Assembly: GCF_014805625.2 (NCBI RefSeq)
Contig: NW_023998526.1
Span: forward strand, 699,467 to 763,466
Direction of reading: 5' to 3'
Length of the DNA stretch: 64,000 nucleotides
Source: Glossina fuscipes
Lineage: Eukaryota > Arthropoda > Insecta > Diptera > Glossinidae
Positions 1 to 10,455 of this stretch are shown here, one piece after another. The notes below the pieces were generated by a model that was not told where the DNA came from, did not search any database, and saw only the letters and a program-made list of their open reading frames with translations. Every line of letters begins with the position of its first letter. Position 1 is the first letter of the stretch. Made by a program: the position numbers and the translations under genes.

Positions 1-97
1 TCCTATCCATATCGGTTTCAATACCCAACTTGGTTATTTCGGAAGATGATGTTTTCAAGGGTTGTTCTAGTATAAGTGGAATAAAATAAATAAATAA
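1..97 (+). pseudogene. LINE-B reverse transcriptase scrap with (TAAA)n tail
   Basis: Truncated by the window edge. One frame reads SEDDVFKGCSSISGIK, which lines up with SENDLFKVLSSIK in the LINE relic at 40.4 kb, and the bases before it also match that element. The match stops abruptly at a run of TAAA units that looks like a LINE 3' tail. This is therefore an internally deleted copy of the same non-LTR family. The match is short; the family assignment is an inference from that similarity. Confidence 0.5.
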
Positions 98-370
98 ATG
101 TGTCTCTCTAATTGCTCATTGCATTACACTCGTGTGCGGGTTTGTGCGTAAACGAATCTAAACAGGAGGATTTATTGCTCTTGCAAATACTAAACAGTTT
201 CTTTTCTTCTTCTATGTATGTTAATATAGAATTTTTTTTAAGAAATTGGGAGAGAAAGAGAGAACAAGAATAACAATAGCCAGTCAAACATGCAGGAAAG
301 TATAATTGAATTATAATATAATTATAAAGAACAACGGAGAATAGGAGGAGAAAGAGGTAGCTGATTTTAC

Positions 371-451
371 AAATTAAACGCTTTGAATTATTATTGTCAA
401 TTGTAAACAAATACGTACTGACTTTTTCAATTATTCTCAATTGTAAACAAA
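371..451. repeat. 40-bp tandem duplication
   Basis: The word TCAATTGTAAACAAA occurs at 397-411 and again at 437-451, exactly 40 bases apart, with weaker similarity over the rest of the unit. Each unit contains GTAAACA, which resembles a forkhead-factor core site. No gene is visible in 98-544 otherwise. Confidence 0.45.
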
Positions 452-544
452 CCTGAGCGCTTACTCTCAGACGTGACCAAATTCCCTTCACCGTTCTAAG
501 TGGCCGACGAGTAATATGCATAATTTAAAAAAAATTAAAAAAAA

Positions 545-770
545 ATAACATGGTAGACGTAAAATGCGCAAAATTACAAAGGCAGCTTTAATTACGAAAT
601 ACAACGAAACAGCAAAACAAATAAATAATAATAATTATATACCATATCTAACCTTATTTTAACTAAGGCTCAAACGAAGAAGTCTGTATTTACATTGTGC
701 TCTTTTTATACATCGCAGAGAATTTTCACTTTTTAATTTGCTGAATAGAAGAAGAAGAAGAAAAATGTGT
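545..770 (+). repeat. unclassified dispersed repeat, copy a
   Basis: About 220 bases align with 12812-13030 in the same orientation. Shared words include a run around 'actaaggctcaaac', a following 'tttacattg', and 'ttggctgaatag' or close variants of it. No coding capacity, no clear terminal repeats and no tail are visible. Both copies lie just upstream of an LTR-retrotransposon relic, so this could be an old LTR or leader piece, but that is not demonstrated. Confidence 0.5.
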
Positions 771-1334
771 ACTTCTCACACAGCTGACGAACTGCCAAAA
801 TTAAAGAAGAAAAAAAAGAAATTCAAAGCGAGCTGCACAAAGGAGGCAATACTCTAGTAACAGCAGTGTGTCGTGAGGAGAAGGAATAAAAATGGTTAAT
901 AATAAAAAGAATCTGAAGACAATTTTTAGAAAACATCATCGGAAGAGTGCTATTACATGCCCTGGCAATATTAGCAAACACGCCTAAAATCGATACTTCT
1001 GTGCATTGAAAATTATTTCAAACTTTAAAATCTGAAATCTCTTTCCCGAGGCTGCTGCTATCAATGACATTGCTCATCATTAATTATTATACGCAACTAA
1101 TAATTCTCGTTTAGATGGGTTAGGGGGCATAGTGCAGAATCTAGTTCGCTTAACAACCAATACCTGTGAAAGCTGAAAAATGCTAGTAGATACAATTATT
1201 GGGAACTTCCGCAAAGTCATAAAGGTAGGTTTGCAAATATCATTTCCGCTTTGGCAGTGAACCCCGACGATGTGAGAAACCCTGAAATTTCAAGGTGAAA
1301 TGTCAGACTAGCAAACCTCCCTATTGTGGCGACA
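771..1334. other. no gene recognised
   Basis: AT-rich sequence with short frames only. The right part may be a decayed pol region leading into the Gypsy relic, but no motif is readable. Confidence 0.4.
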
Positions 1335-3420
1335 CATAACAGGCTTTTAGTCCGGACGGAAGTATCAAAAATGAAAATCGCAGTAACTTAATTTAATATT
1401 CTGACAAGGTCCCATGTACGAGGCCATTGAACTTCCCTTGTCGTTCGCCACTCGGCTTAATTTCCAAGAAGGAACCCAACGATTGGCGACCATGCGCAGA
1501 TTTTAGGAGATTTAATATGTTTTCTATCTCAGATAGATGTGCCCTTCTGCACAAAAAAGTCTTCTCCAAGCTGAAGGCGAATTCGAATACGACGAAACGG
1601 ACTTATCATTAACAAAGGAAAATAGACGTTCGGAGTATCAAAGGTAAATTACTTGGGTCATTATGCATCTGAAAATGAAGAATGGGAGAGAAAAAGGAAG
1701 CTAATAAAGAACTTGACCATCCTTAGAGCGTTAAACAATTACAAAATTTCATCGGAATGATAAATTGTTTTCACGAATACATACATCACGAATACATACA
1801 TCTAGCAGAGTTGACCATTCCTCTCTATAAGATGATAAATCAAGTGATTAAATCTGCTGACATCAAAAAGAGATTTTCTGAGCGAATTTTATTCGCCCAT
1901 TTAAATAGTGAAGTTATCACTTATAGTTGACGCTTCTACTTGTAGTCTTGGCTACACATCAATATTTTACAGATAAGAAAGAACCATTAGCATACTTTCT
2001 TAAAAAGTTGTCAACTTTCGAAATGGTAAACAAAGTATGACATGGAAAATTATCAGCCATTTGCCATATATCAAATGCTTCCGACATTCCTTAGAGGACG
2101 AGAGTTTAGAGGGATAACAAATCTCATAGCACTGGTCTTAAATTTAAGAACGAAAGAATTTATGGAGAAACTTAGAACTGATCGCTCAATTCACGTCAAA
2201 CATTAGATCTATCCGAGGTAAAAACCAGGATAGTGCCCAACGAATTATTACGTTGCGGTTAACACCATTAACGATATAGATCTGAACATTAAATCACTCA
2301 CGTCGATGCAGCAAACTGACTCAGAAATTAAGCATGATGTGAATCAGTCTATCAACAACTCGTTAAATTTAGAATTTAGTATACAATATCTTAATGTAGG
2401 ACTTGTAGTGCGAAAAAAGTCGACCCAACCGTAAATCTTTTATCTCGGAAATGTTTCGCAAAATTGTTTGCGAAAAATTAGACTACATTTCTCATTCAGT
2501 TGCAAAGGGTACAGAATTTGTGGCAAGGGGTGGCCCAAGCCACTTTTAAGCGTACTACGCCCCCTGGCGAGTTAGACAATCTCCACAGAGTAGGGGATTC
2601 CAGAGTCCAGAACGGTTTATTGCGTATGGAACAATAAACGCCACTCTGGTCAGTGGTGAGGCCTAGCTGCACTCGACTGTTTCACTTTGGCTAGGAACTG
2701 CCAACCACAACCACCACGAGTACTCCCCAAAGGGCCGCACCCAAGCAGTCAGGACTCACAAATTGATCAACGATATTCGTTCAAAAGGGAAAAATTGCGC
2801 TCGCTTCCGCCATAAGGCTTCCACGGCGCCGTTGATCAATTACCACCATTACCTGCAGGCATCCGTGACATATGTTCGGTGCAAAGGGTACAGGAAAACT
2901 TACCACAGATCATTATTTTTGGCCAAAAATGAATCAGGAAATCAACCACGACCAAAAGTGAGTAGACACCGCCAACAACCAAACGGCCATTACAAACACT
3001 TATATTTAGATATAATTGGTTCGTTACCTCGATCTGATACAGTTTCATACTGAAAATTGTGGACAATACGCAGCTCCGAGTGTCAAAATTATGTAACGGC
3101 TATGATTAAAAGAGCAAGATATTCCAACGAAGAAAAAATTCCGCTACTCATAAACTTAGATAATAAATGATAGCCACTGTTAGATACAACACACCGTTGC
3201 ACGTAGTAAAAATCGAGGATCACGCTTCCAAGCCACTGACACACCAACTTAGTTACCACCTTCTTTACCGGCTTTGGAACAAGGGTTAAATACAATCAAA
3301 ATACTTATATATCCGTTACGAGATCTAGGTTATTCACCTAGAAAATCGATATAAGCAGATAAGCGCCCCAGAGGCAGTCTTAAAGCATAGTTGGGGTGCT
3401 TCATGCGTTTGAAAGTACTA
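1335..3420 (+). pseudogene. Gypsy-type LTR retrotransposon pol relic
   Basis: Decayed pol in shifting frames. At 1430-1540 an RT start reads SPLGLISKKEPNDWRPCADF, matching the conserved 'W-R-P-C-x-D-(F/Y)-R-R-L-N' block of Gypsy RTs. At 1960-2110 a broken RNase H region reads KEPLAYFLKKLSTFE, followed by a LEGREF-like word. Near 2920-3050 an integrase stretch reads as a decayed WPKMNQEIN zinc-finger region followed by HLYLDIIGSLPRSD, typical of the entry to the integrase core. Many stops and frameshifts occur throughout; no LTRs, protease or gag are seen. A 15-bp tandem duplication (cacgaatacatacat) sits at about 1774-1803. Order RT, RNase H, integrase on the plus strand supports the Gypsy order rather than Copia. 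Confidence 0.75.
2515..2879. other. GC-richer insert flanked by 14-bp direct repeats inside the Gypsy relic
   Basis: The word TGCAAAGGGTACAG is at 2501-2514 and again at 2880-2893, flanking about 365 bases that are clearly richer in G+C than the surroundings and carry no recognisable pol text. Inside, AATTGATCAACG (2761-2772) and its exact reverse complement (2830-2841) form a 12-bp inverted repeat. The flanking repeat could be a target-site duplication. The insert has no obvious tail or protein motif, so its class is unknown. Confidence 0.4.
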
Positions 3421-4108
3421 ATGCAGCTGTCTCTTGTAACTCGAAAACATTGTCAGTCGATAAGTCTTCGGTAGAAGTGTGATCGAATTATGTCTAATTA
3501 CGATGACTGTTGAACCACGAACTAGGTAGGGCATCCACACAGGCCCTGATAGGACATCAGCCTTCGCTGAGATACTTGCGCCGAAGCATGTGTACAGAAT
3601 AAATTTAGACACGTTTTCGCCATGTTTTTTCTTACGGTGATGAATTCTCTTTCAGATGATTAAAACCATTACTTAAAGTGGGAATAACTGCACCGTGTCA
3701 CTTAAGGGATTGTTTTGAGTTGTTTGCAGAAACAAAGTGTACATTACATCCCATAAAATTTTATTTGCTTTATTCTTGATTGAAGTAAAAGCGCATGTCA
3801 AGTTGAATTGAGAAAGCGTTGCAAATAAAACAAACCTGTAGGAAGTGTACTTTAGACCTTATTGCTGAGAATCTCTAATCTAAAAAAATACACATTTGTT
3901 ACAAATTTCAGTAATTATTTCAGCGGATTTATTTACAACACAAAAAATTACATAAAAGAGCATGTGTTTTAAAACGAAAACTTGTGCTGACAAAGACATA
4001 TATATGGCATATACTTGAAATGACTACATTGAGGAACCTAACATACCGGTTGTGTGCTGTTGAAGATGTTGATGTAATTGTTATTATAGATGATGAAGAT
4101 ACTATATA
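3421..4108. other. no gene recognised
   Basis: Noncoding AT-rich sequence between the Gypsy relic and the MITE. Only short random frames are seen. Confidence 0.4.
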
Positions 4109-4110
4109 TA

Positions 4111-4412
4111 CAGTAATACGCGTTACAGAAGACGCGTTATAGGGGTATACCTGCATAACGCGTTTTTACGACCTCGTATAACACACAAATTTAATAAAAT
4201 AATTTAATTTTGTAATAATACAATTGGCACACGTACAAAGGTACGCAAAGCTAATTATGAACTGTACAAATCATTATAAATTTCACTGTACAGAAATAAG
4301 TATGTGGAAAATTGCCGCGTTATATGGGGGAATGTCCGTGCTATACGGGTGATTGAAATTGCGTAGAATGAAAACGCCTTATGAGGGCACCGCGTTATAG
4401 GTTGGATTACTG
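4111..4412. mobile_element. pogo/Tigger-like MITE with TA target duplication
   Basis: A 302-bp element starting CAGTAATACGCG and ending GGATTACTG, flanked on both sides by TA (4109-4110 and 4413-4414). The outer 7 bases are perfectly inverted, and further inside both ends carry alignable CGCGTTATA and ATAACGCG words plus a similar 'ctgcataacgcgttttt' / 'ctcataaggcgtttt' stretch, so the terminal inverted repeats are about 60 bp and diverged. CAGT at the tips with a TA duplication is typical of the pogo branch of the Tc1/mariner superfamily. There is no transposase frame, so it is non-autonomous. Confidence 0.7.
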
Positions 4413-4414
4413 TA

Positions 4415-6366
4415 ATTGATAAGGTCACAGTGACAGTTGCATTGTAATTGTGTTGTGATTTAATGTGGAGTACATCTTGTCTTGTCTTCTGTGGTGTTTT
4501 TCGATATAAATATTTGCTTCATAATAAAATAATTTATTTTTTAATAGAAATTTTCACAGTAACTTTTGTAATTCTTACCTTCTCAATGGCGCCCAGTACT
4601 TTTTTTTAAAAGTGTGAAATTGGCAATTACAACGAAAATTAATTTCCAGATTTCCTTAATTTTTTTGTGTGTTGGCTAAACAATAATGTTATTAGCAAAT
4701 AAGGAAACGTTTAATAGTAAATAAGTTTGAATCGACACTGCTGTACATTTTCCTTGTGATCACAATTGACTCGCAAGTTGGTTATTAATTGTTGACGGCA
4801 TTTTTATACACTATGATAACACAGATTTCCAAGTGAAAACAAGAAATGTCTGTTCAATTATAACTGTCCAAGCACTCTAACAATTACTTTTTACTTTTTT
4901 CTTTGAAATTCTTGTTTGATTATTAACTATTCGCAAACTGCACAAGGATTCAGGAATTTTTTCTCGAAATTTTTTTTCGCAAAATCATTCAAACTCTTCC
5001 ATCTACTCTCGTTCAGTCTTCCTCTTTCTGCTTTACCATTTTCTTATTCTCCTCTTTCTCAACGCAGGAGATCAACAACCTCATCTGCTAAAAGGTTGCA
5101 AACATTATAAGATATAACTACATGTTACAGTTAAAAGAACATTTCAGGCACGTTTTCTCAAAAATCATAAAGACCTAAAGAGCTAACTACGAATACGCGT
5201 TTGTCCTCTCACTCCAGTCTACATATAAGCGTCCTTAGAAAGTTTTGTAACAATGTTCAAGTGGACATTCGCAATGAGATCAAGACTAATCCTACAGACG
5301 GAGTGAAGCCTGCCATTTTCGAACATAAAATGTTCTTCAGATACAGATAGGGAACACACTGCAGATATCACATTCAATTTGTTATAAAAGAGGGAGTCAT
5401 TGCGGTGCTACTGCATCACCATAACTCTCTTATTAGTTTTCAGTAATTATAAGTTGCCTAAATTTGTAAGTAAGCATTAGTAAACTTAAAGAAAAATGTT
5501 TGTTTCGATTCCCTTAAAGAATTCAAAATACAAAATATTAAAAAAAGAACAAATCGTTAAATTTAATAAAAGCAAACTTTAAAAAAATTATGTATAATGT
5601 ATGTTCTGAAATCGGCTTTGCCCACTTCTGCCCGTCGTCTGTATGTCTGATATCTCCCCACGTGTTGTTGGGTTTAACCTAAAGGTCGGAATTTTTACAT
5701 TCGCTGACATCTTTTGGCTCAAGTACGGATGTGGTAAATAGAGTACGTCATATTTTGGATAACCTGTAAAATTTTCATAATCTCTCGATAAAAATCGTTG
5801 GGTAATCGTATTTCGTCATTTTAACGCATTTTTTGAACCCCTTTCTTCCCTTCCTTAAAGCTTCCTCCGTTGAAATATTCTGAATATTTGTTTTTCATGG
5901 TGGAAATTGGTCTGTAATAACTGCTTTGGCACTGATTATTGTGGTATTAGACAGATTTCTTTTTCAAATTTCTGGTTTTCACAATACGTATGCATAAAAG
6001 GTGCGGGAAACGCTTTCTCAAATCTGTCAAAATAATTCATGACCTGCATTAGTAATGATTGTTTTGAACTAGTATTGGTTTTTTTAGAGTTGCGTTTACA
6101 GAAATTAGCTGTAAATTAAAAATAAAGCATATACCAAACAAAATTGTTTACTTACGAACAGCTCTATCAAAGCGACAAATATTTAAATTTTGAATGCTAA
6201 ATAAATTTATTCTTTCCTTTTTTATTTGCTTTTTACTTTAACTGTTCAATTAATGCTTTTACCTCGCCAGAGCTTGTAATCAATTGTGTATCATAAATCT
6301 TTCCATACGTCATCATATACTGTCGCTTTAATTGACAAAGCACAACAAATAATGAAAACTCATTAC
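4415..6366. other. no gene recognised; possible decayed repeat near 5.6-5.7 kb
   Basis: AT-rich noncoding DNA. On the minus strand around 5600-5680 a stretch with CAGACGACGGGCAG followed by CCGATTTCAGAACATAC resembles the dipteran repeat annotated at 52.4-52.7 kb, but the match is weak. Nothing else is recognisable. Confidence 0.35.
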
Positions 6367-6416
6367 TATGAACCTATTGGTCTCATCGCCAACAGGCCTA
6401 AACCATTTTGCTAAAC
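6367..6416 (-). repeat. 45-bp dispersed core, copy C
   Basis: Read on the minus strand it gives TTTAGCAAAATGG, TTTAGGCC, TGTTGGCGAT and GAGACCAATA in order. The same string of words is found at 8560-8606 and 61035-61076 on the plus strand with a few substitutions. No coding potential. Confidence 0.55.
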
Positions 6417-6419
6417 AAA

Positions 6420-6815
6420 ACGGAAGAAGAATTAAACAAATTGATTGTAAATAAAAGAGTGCTGTTGTGAAAACCCGCAAATGTGTTTCTCTTAAAAAGA
6501 ATATCCACCGTATCCGGGAAAAGAGAAGATCGTAACAGCTGGTGTCAGAAGTGGGATCATGGAAACCAAGAGAAATGGTAAAATTAGATGATCTAACAGT
6601 GGAACAGCTGAAACATTAAAGGAGATAAATCAAGAAAATTGCTGGATGACTGGGTATGATAGGCAGAATTATATAGAGAAGACCTAATGACCCAAGAAAG
6701 TAAAAGAGATCGCGAAGGACGCATGCCTGAGGAACCGACTGCTTAAGAAAATATCGTTGCCCGTCAGATCAAGGTAGAGACAAATGTAGAGTTATCGAGA
6801 AAAGCGAATTTCGTA
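6420..6815 (+). mobile_element. Gypsy LTR end plus start of gag, fragment
   Basis: A stretch ending CGTAACA at about 6536 is followed by GCTGGTGTCAGAAGTGGGAT, a primer-binding-site-like region common in insect Gypsy elements. A gag-like start then reads MVKLDDLTVEQLK, similar to MVQLEELNQELG at the start of gag at 36.07 kb. The frame dies within about 15 codons. At 6790-6813 'gagaaaagcgaatttcgtaaca' resembles the very end of the LTR at 36.02-36.04 kb, so a second LTR scrap follows. This is a nested or rearranged remnant related to the 35.5-kb element. Confidence 0.6.
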
Positions 6816-8549
6816 ACAATATTAAGAAATATGAAATATTTTTATTATCAAAAAAAATTGCGATGTAGGAATAATTTATCTTTATCTAATTTGCTTATTA
6901 TTTATAAATTTATTAATTTTATTTGCTTACACATACCTTTGACATACTTTCACTGCCACGTTTGAGTTATTGTATTGTAGAATATATATATTTTAGAATG
7001 CTCTAGAATATTCTACAATAATATAAAATATTCTGAAACTTCTTTATATTTCTTCATAGCATATTTTCAATCCTGAAGTTTATTGAAGCAATTGGTGAGT
7101 ATAAAACATAGAACTCCTTGATACAAAATAAACGACAAAAGGAAAACAAATTATATTCTCTACCCAATTACTACTTGCCTCTTTCCTTATATACATGTTT
7201 ATATGCCTACAACAGCGTGTATTCGTTTGAAAACTGGAAATTGTGTATGGTTTTGCTTTGCAAACATTTTGGAGAATGCGACGTCACGCCTAGAAATTAT
7301 TAACAGGGTCCGCAATAGTCTCATACTTTGAATTTTGAACAGAATGTTGTCATTTAGCTTTCTGGAAAAATTTTGAGCTTTTAGCATTCTGTCTCCCTCA
7401 TCGTAAACTTGGAGACTGCTAAAGCCATCATGTATTTGGGTCCTACCTTAGAATTTTTTTTATAATAACTGAGAAAACGGCAACGGTATAACAACAAAAT
7501 TTTTTAACAATTAATAGAAAATATGAAAGAGAAGGGTCTAAAAAGTATATAAAAACAAACGCATTGTTTTTATGCAATTGTTTATCAAATGAAACCTTTT
7601 TCTTTTTTTGATTTATTAGTTTATCATTTAATGCCGACTTCATTAGATGGCGGCGTAAAAGATTGCGAAAACATTTGAGGGATAAGAATTACTATATAAG
7701 TATAATGCATTAATTTTTCTGTAAAGTCGCGTCTTTTTTTTAAACTTCAAGTTGTGCTAAACTAATAATAACGTTTTGGCGCAACATTACGGAGTTTTAT
7801 TGTCAGTTTTGCGTTAGAATACCAAAGTTTAGAGAAGCTAAGAAAAATTGCGAGAAGCGAAGACAGTCACTAATTTTGTGACAATTGACAGCTCGCAAAG
7901 CCAAGGCACTGTTTATCTATTTTTACTTAAGTAGTTCTCATTTGGACGGCTAAATTTGAAAGCCATTTGTTTGTGAATTATATATGGTTTTCGTCATTTG
8001 AGCAATATTTCGAAAAAAGGGGCAAATTTGACTTTTGATTATTCGCAAACATACAACATGGTACAATAAATGACAAAACTATACAAATGTAAGCAAAAAC
8101 ATAATTATATGAAATTTTTGATATTATAAATCATATAAGTTCCCAAGGTAAATTATAACCATTTTTAATAAATCAAAAAATAAATCAATCAATAAAGAAA
8201 GTTCCAACCAATGCGCTACAATGTACTTTCAGACATTATGTAGCATGCAATTACCTAAAATTCCAATGAGTTATTAGCTTATCAAGTGAAACCCAGCCGT
8301 GTGTACAAATTACAAACTCTCACGCTAGGTTATGAGGGCGAGGGTGAAGCGAAAGTAAGTGCATGTATTGAGGTCAAAAAAACTCGAAAAGTCTCTGGAG
8401 ACTGATATCTTTGATTTGCTTAGCAAGTTAGGAGTAGTTACAATGAATAATATATGTGTAAAAATATAAACAAAGTAACCATGCGGCCTAATGTATGTAC
8501 ACTCCAGAACATAATTTTTATTAAAGCCATTTAACTACACTTTGTTTGT
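6816..8549. other. no gene recognised
   Basis: AT-rich noncoding DNA; short frames only, none resembling a known protein. Confidence 0.4.
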
Positions 8550-8606
8550 CCTTTTTATTGTTTTGCTTAACAAAATGGATTAAGCCGACTGGTGATAAGA
8601 CCAATA
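8550..8606 (+). repeat. 45-bp dispersed core, copy A
   Basis: Contains TTTTGCTTAACAAAATGG, ATTAAGCC, ACTGGTGATAAGACCAATA in order, matching copies at 6.37 kb (inverted) and 61.04 kb. The longer left part (TTTTGCTTAACAAAATGG) is also shared with the inverted copy. Confidence 0.55.
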
Positions 8607-8828
8607 CATGAAGTAGACCGTTTCAGTAGAGTTGAATAGGTTTTATTTGCTGATCCTTTGCGAGTGTCGGTATATGAACACGTATGGGAATATTGATGAT
8701 ATTTAATTGATCACAAGCATTAGCGAGTTAAGAGTTAATTACACAATTGGAATACAAAGAAAAAATAGAATAAATGTAGTTATTTTTTAAAAATTTTAAA
8801 TGTTTTGTTTCGGTAGAAAAACAAATTT

Positions 8829-8848
8829 TATTATTATTATTATTATTT
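8829..8848 (-). repeat. (TAA)n tail of I-like LINE copy 1
   Basis: A run of TTA units on the plus strand, TAA on the element's strand, directly after the 3' untranslated end. It marks the priming end of the insertion. Confidence 0.8.
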
Positions 8849-8943
8849 TAATTTTAGACTAATGAATTGAATTCTTAGACTAAAAAAAGAGACATTGAGC
8901 ACTAGGAACACAGGCTACCGGCTCTAATTTAAATAAATGGATA

Positions 8944-9363
8944 TTAGATAATAACCTTAGTAGTATTAATAAAGTAAAATATTGAATTGATATTCTGTTC
9001 TGAAGCTGATTGTAGAATGTTCAAAGGGTTAATCGTTCCAAATGCAATACTTCTAGCCAAGGAAAAGTTGAGGCAGTCGCAGAGAATGTACTTTATAGTA
9101 AGAGTTTGTCCACAACAGCAGATTGGGGAGGAAGATTTCTTCAAGATCCATTGGTGAATTGCAATTGTATGACCAAGACGAATTCTCGAAAATGTTTGGA
9201 TCTTGGTTTTCTCAACATTTGTTGGATATAGAGGTGGAGTTAATTGAGGGTTAATGCAAGAGTAGTGTTGATGATGGTATTGTAAATTTCCTTCTGCAAT
9301 TTTCTCTTTAACTTTTCTTCCAATGTATCTTTGAAGATCCAACTTTTCCATAACATCATCCAT
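8944..9363 (-). pseudogene. I-like LINE ORF2, C-terminal cysteine-rich part
   Basis: A 139-residue frame, MDDVMEKLDLQRYIGRKVKE onward, closely matching 59272-59691 on the plus strand. Near residue 83 it has CCCGQ followed by TIKYILCDC, the C-terminal Cys/His motif seen in many I and Jockey-type ORF2 proteins. Here the expected His is Tyr, whereas the 59.5-kb copy keeps His (TIKHIFCDC) but has lost one Cys. The frame overlaps the end of the preceding RNase H frame, marking a frameshift rather than a separate gene. Confidence 0.82.
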
Positions 9364-10448
9364 AGAGGAGCAGAAGCAGCATACTCTGCCGCTCGATCAG
9401 CCTGCTCATTTCCCAGTAAACCGATGTGACTTGGTACCCATAACATTTTAATTTTTCTGTCGGGTGTTGTAATTATATTCCTTAATTTGTTGATGGTGCT
9501 CCATCTCGAAGTCGAAGGGTTCCGGGTAGCTTGTAATACAGACGAACTGTCAGTAACAATGACGGTTTTGAGTTTGTTTTTATGGGCAAGGTTGGCAGCG
9601 TGAAGGATAGCTCTGGCTTCGGTTATGAAAGTTGAAGTGCTTTCGTGAAATATGTGGTTGAGAAGAACCCGTCCTGTAGCATCTACCACCGCACAAGCAG
9701 GAGGCAGACCAGGAGATTTTGAGCCGTCTGTGTACAAAAGATTCCAACCAGTATTGTCCAATACTTGGGTTTTTTCAGCTATTAGATTCCTGAAGACGTA
9801 ATTTGGAGTATCTTCTTTCTTGTGCATAGACAGTGAGATGTCGAAAGAGCAGTCTTTCAAAATCCAGGGAGGTTTAACACCAAAAGAGCGGAAAATTTTG
9901 CACAAACAATGGTCAATTGCAGATGGTGACTTTGGAATTTTCTTCGCAATAATAATCTTTCTTACGTCATCACCGAGAATGGATTTGTGTGAATTAAGAA
10001 GCTTAGAGACTATTTTAGCTTTTAACTCATACAGTCTATTTTCTAAGGTTGGAAGACCAGTTTCAATTATAATATTATTTATGGACGTCGTCCGAAAAGC
10101 ATAACTTGCTCTCACGGCTTGGTGATAGACCGGTTTAAGGATGTTGATATTAGATTTGCAGCTATTGCCATAAATTATCAAAGCATAGTCAATCTTGCTT
10201 AACACAAGCATTTTGGTAAGATAAGCGATAGTGTTAATATGCGCATGGCTTCTCCAAGCAACGTACTGTATGAAATTTACCCTTGTTAAAAGGGAGTTTT
10301 TTAAACGAAGGCAGTGTGCTTTCCAACGATAATTGTTTGAAAACGTGAGCCCGAGAACATGGAGCGTCTGCACATTTAGTACTGGTAAGTCGTTAATATG
10401 CATCAGTAGGTTTCCTGCATCGCACATTTGTTTTCGACAAATGTGCAT
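9364..10448 (-). pseudogene. I-like LINE ORF2, thumb/connector and RNase H part
   Basis: Continuation of the same polyprotein in a shifted frame. Residues 1-230 are the RT thumb and connector, with KLNSH-, PKSPSAI- and KKEDTPNYVFRN-type stretches shared with the 58.9-kb copy. Residues 235-355 are an RNase H domain: LLYTDGSK with Asp241, FITEARAILHAA with Glu277, VTDSSSVLQA with Asp300, and WVPSHIGLLGNEQADRAA with His341 and Asp351. All four acidic positions of the active site are kept. RNase H is known in the I clade, where it removes RNA from the RNA/DNA hybrid. The frame leaves the true reading near 9355-9370, where a frameshift joins it to the C-terminal part. Confidence 0.88.
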
Positions 10449-10455
10449 TTTTTTT

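Noticed and set aside
108..521. Minus-strand open frame of 137 residues
   Set aside because: Composition follows AT-rich DNA, it crosses the 40-bp duplication, and no domain is visible.
9820..10104. Plus-strand open frame of 94 residues
   Set aside because: Antisense of the I-like LINE connector, which is conserved in the second copy.
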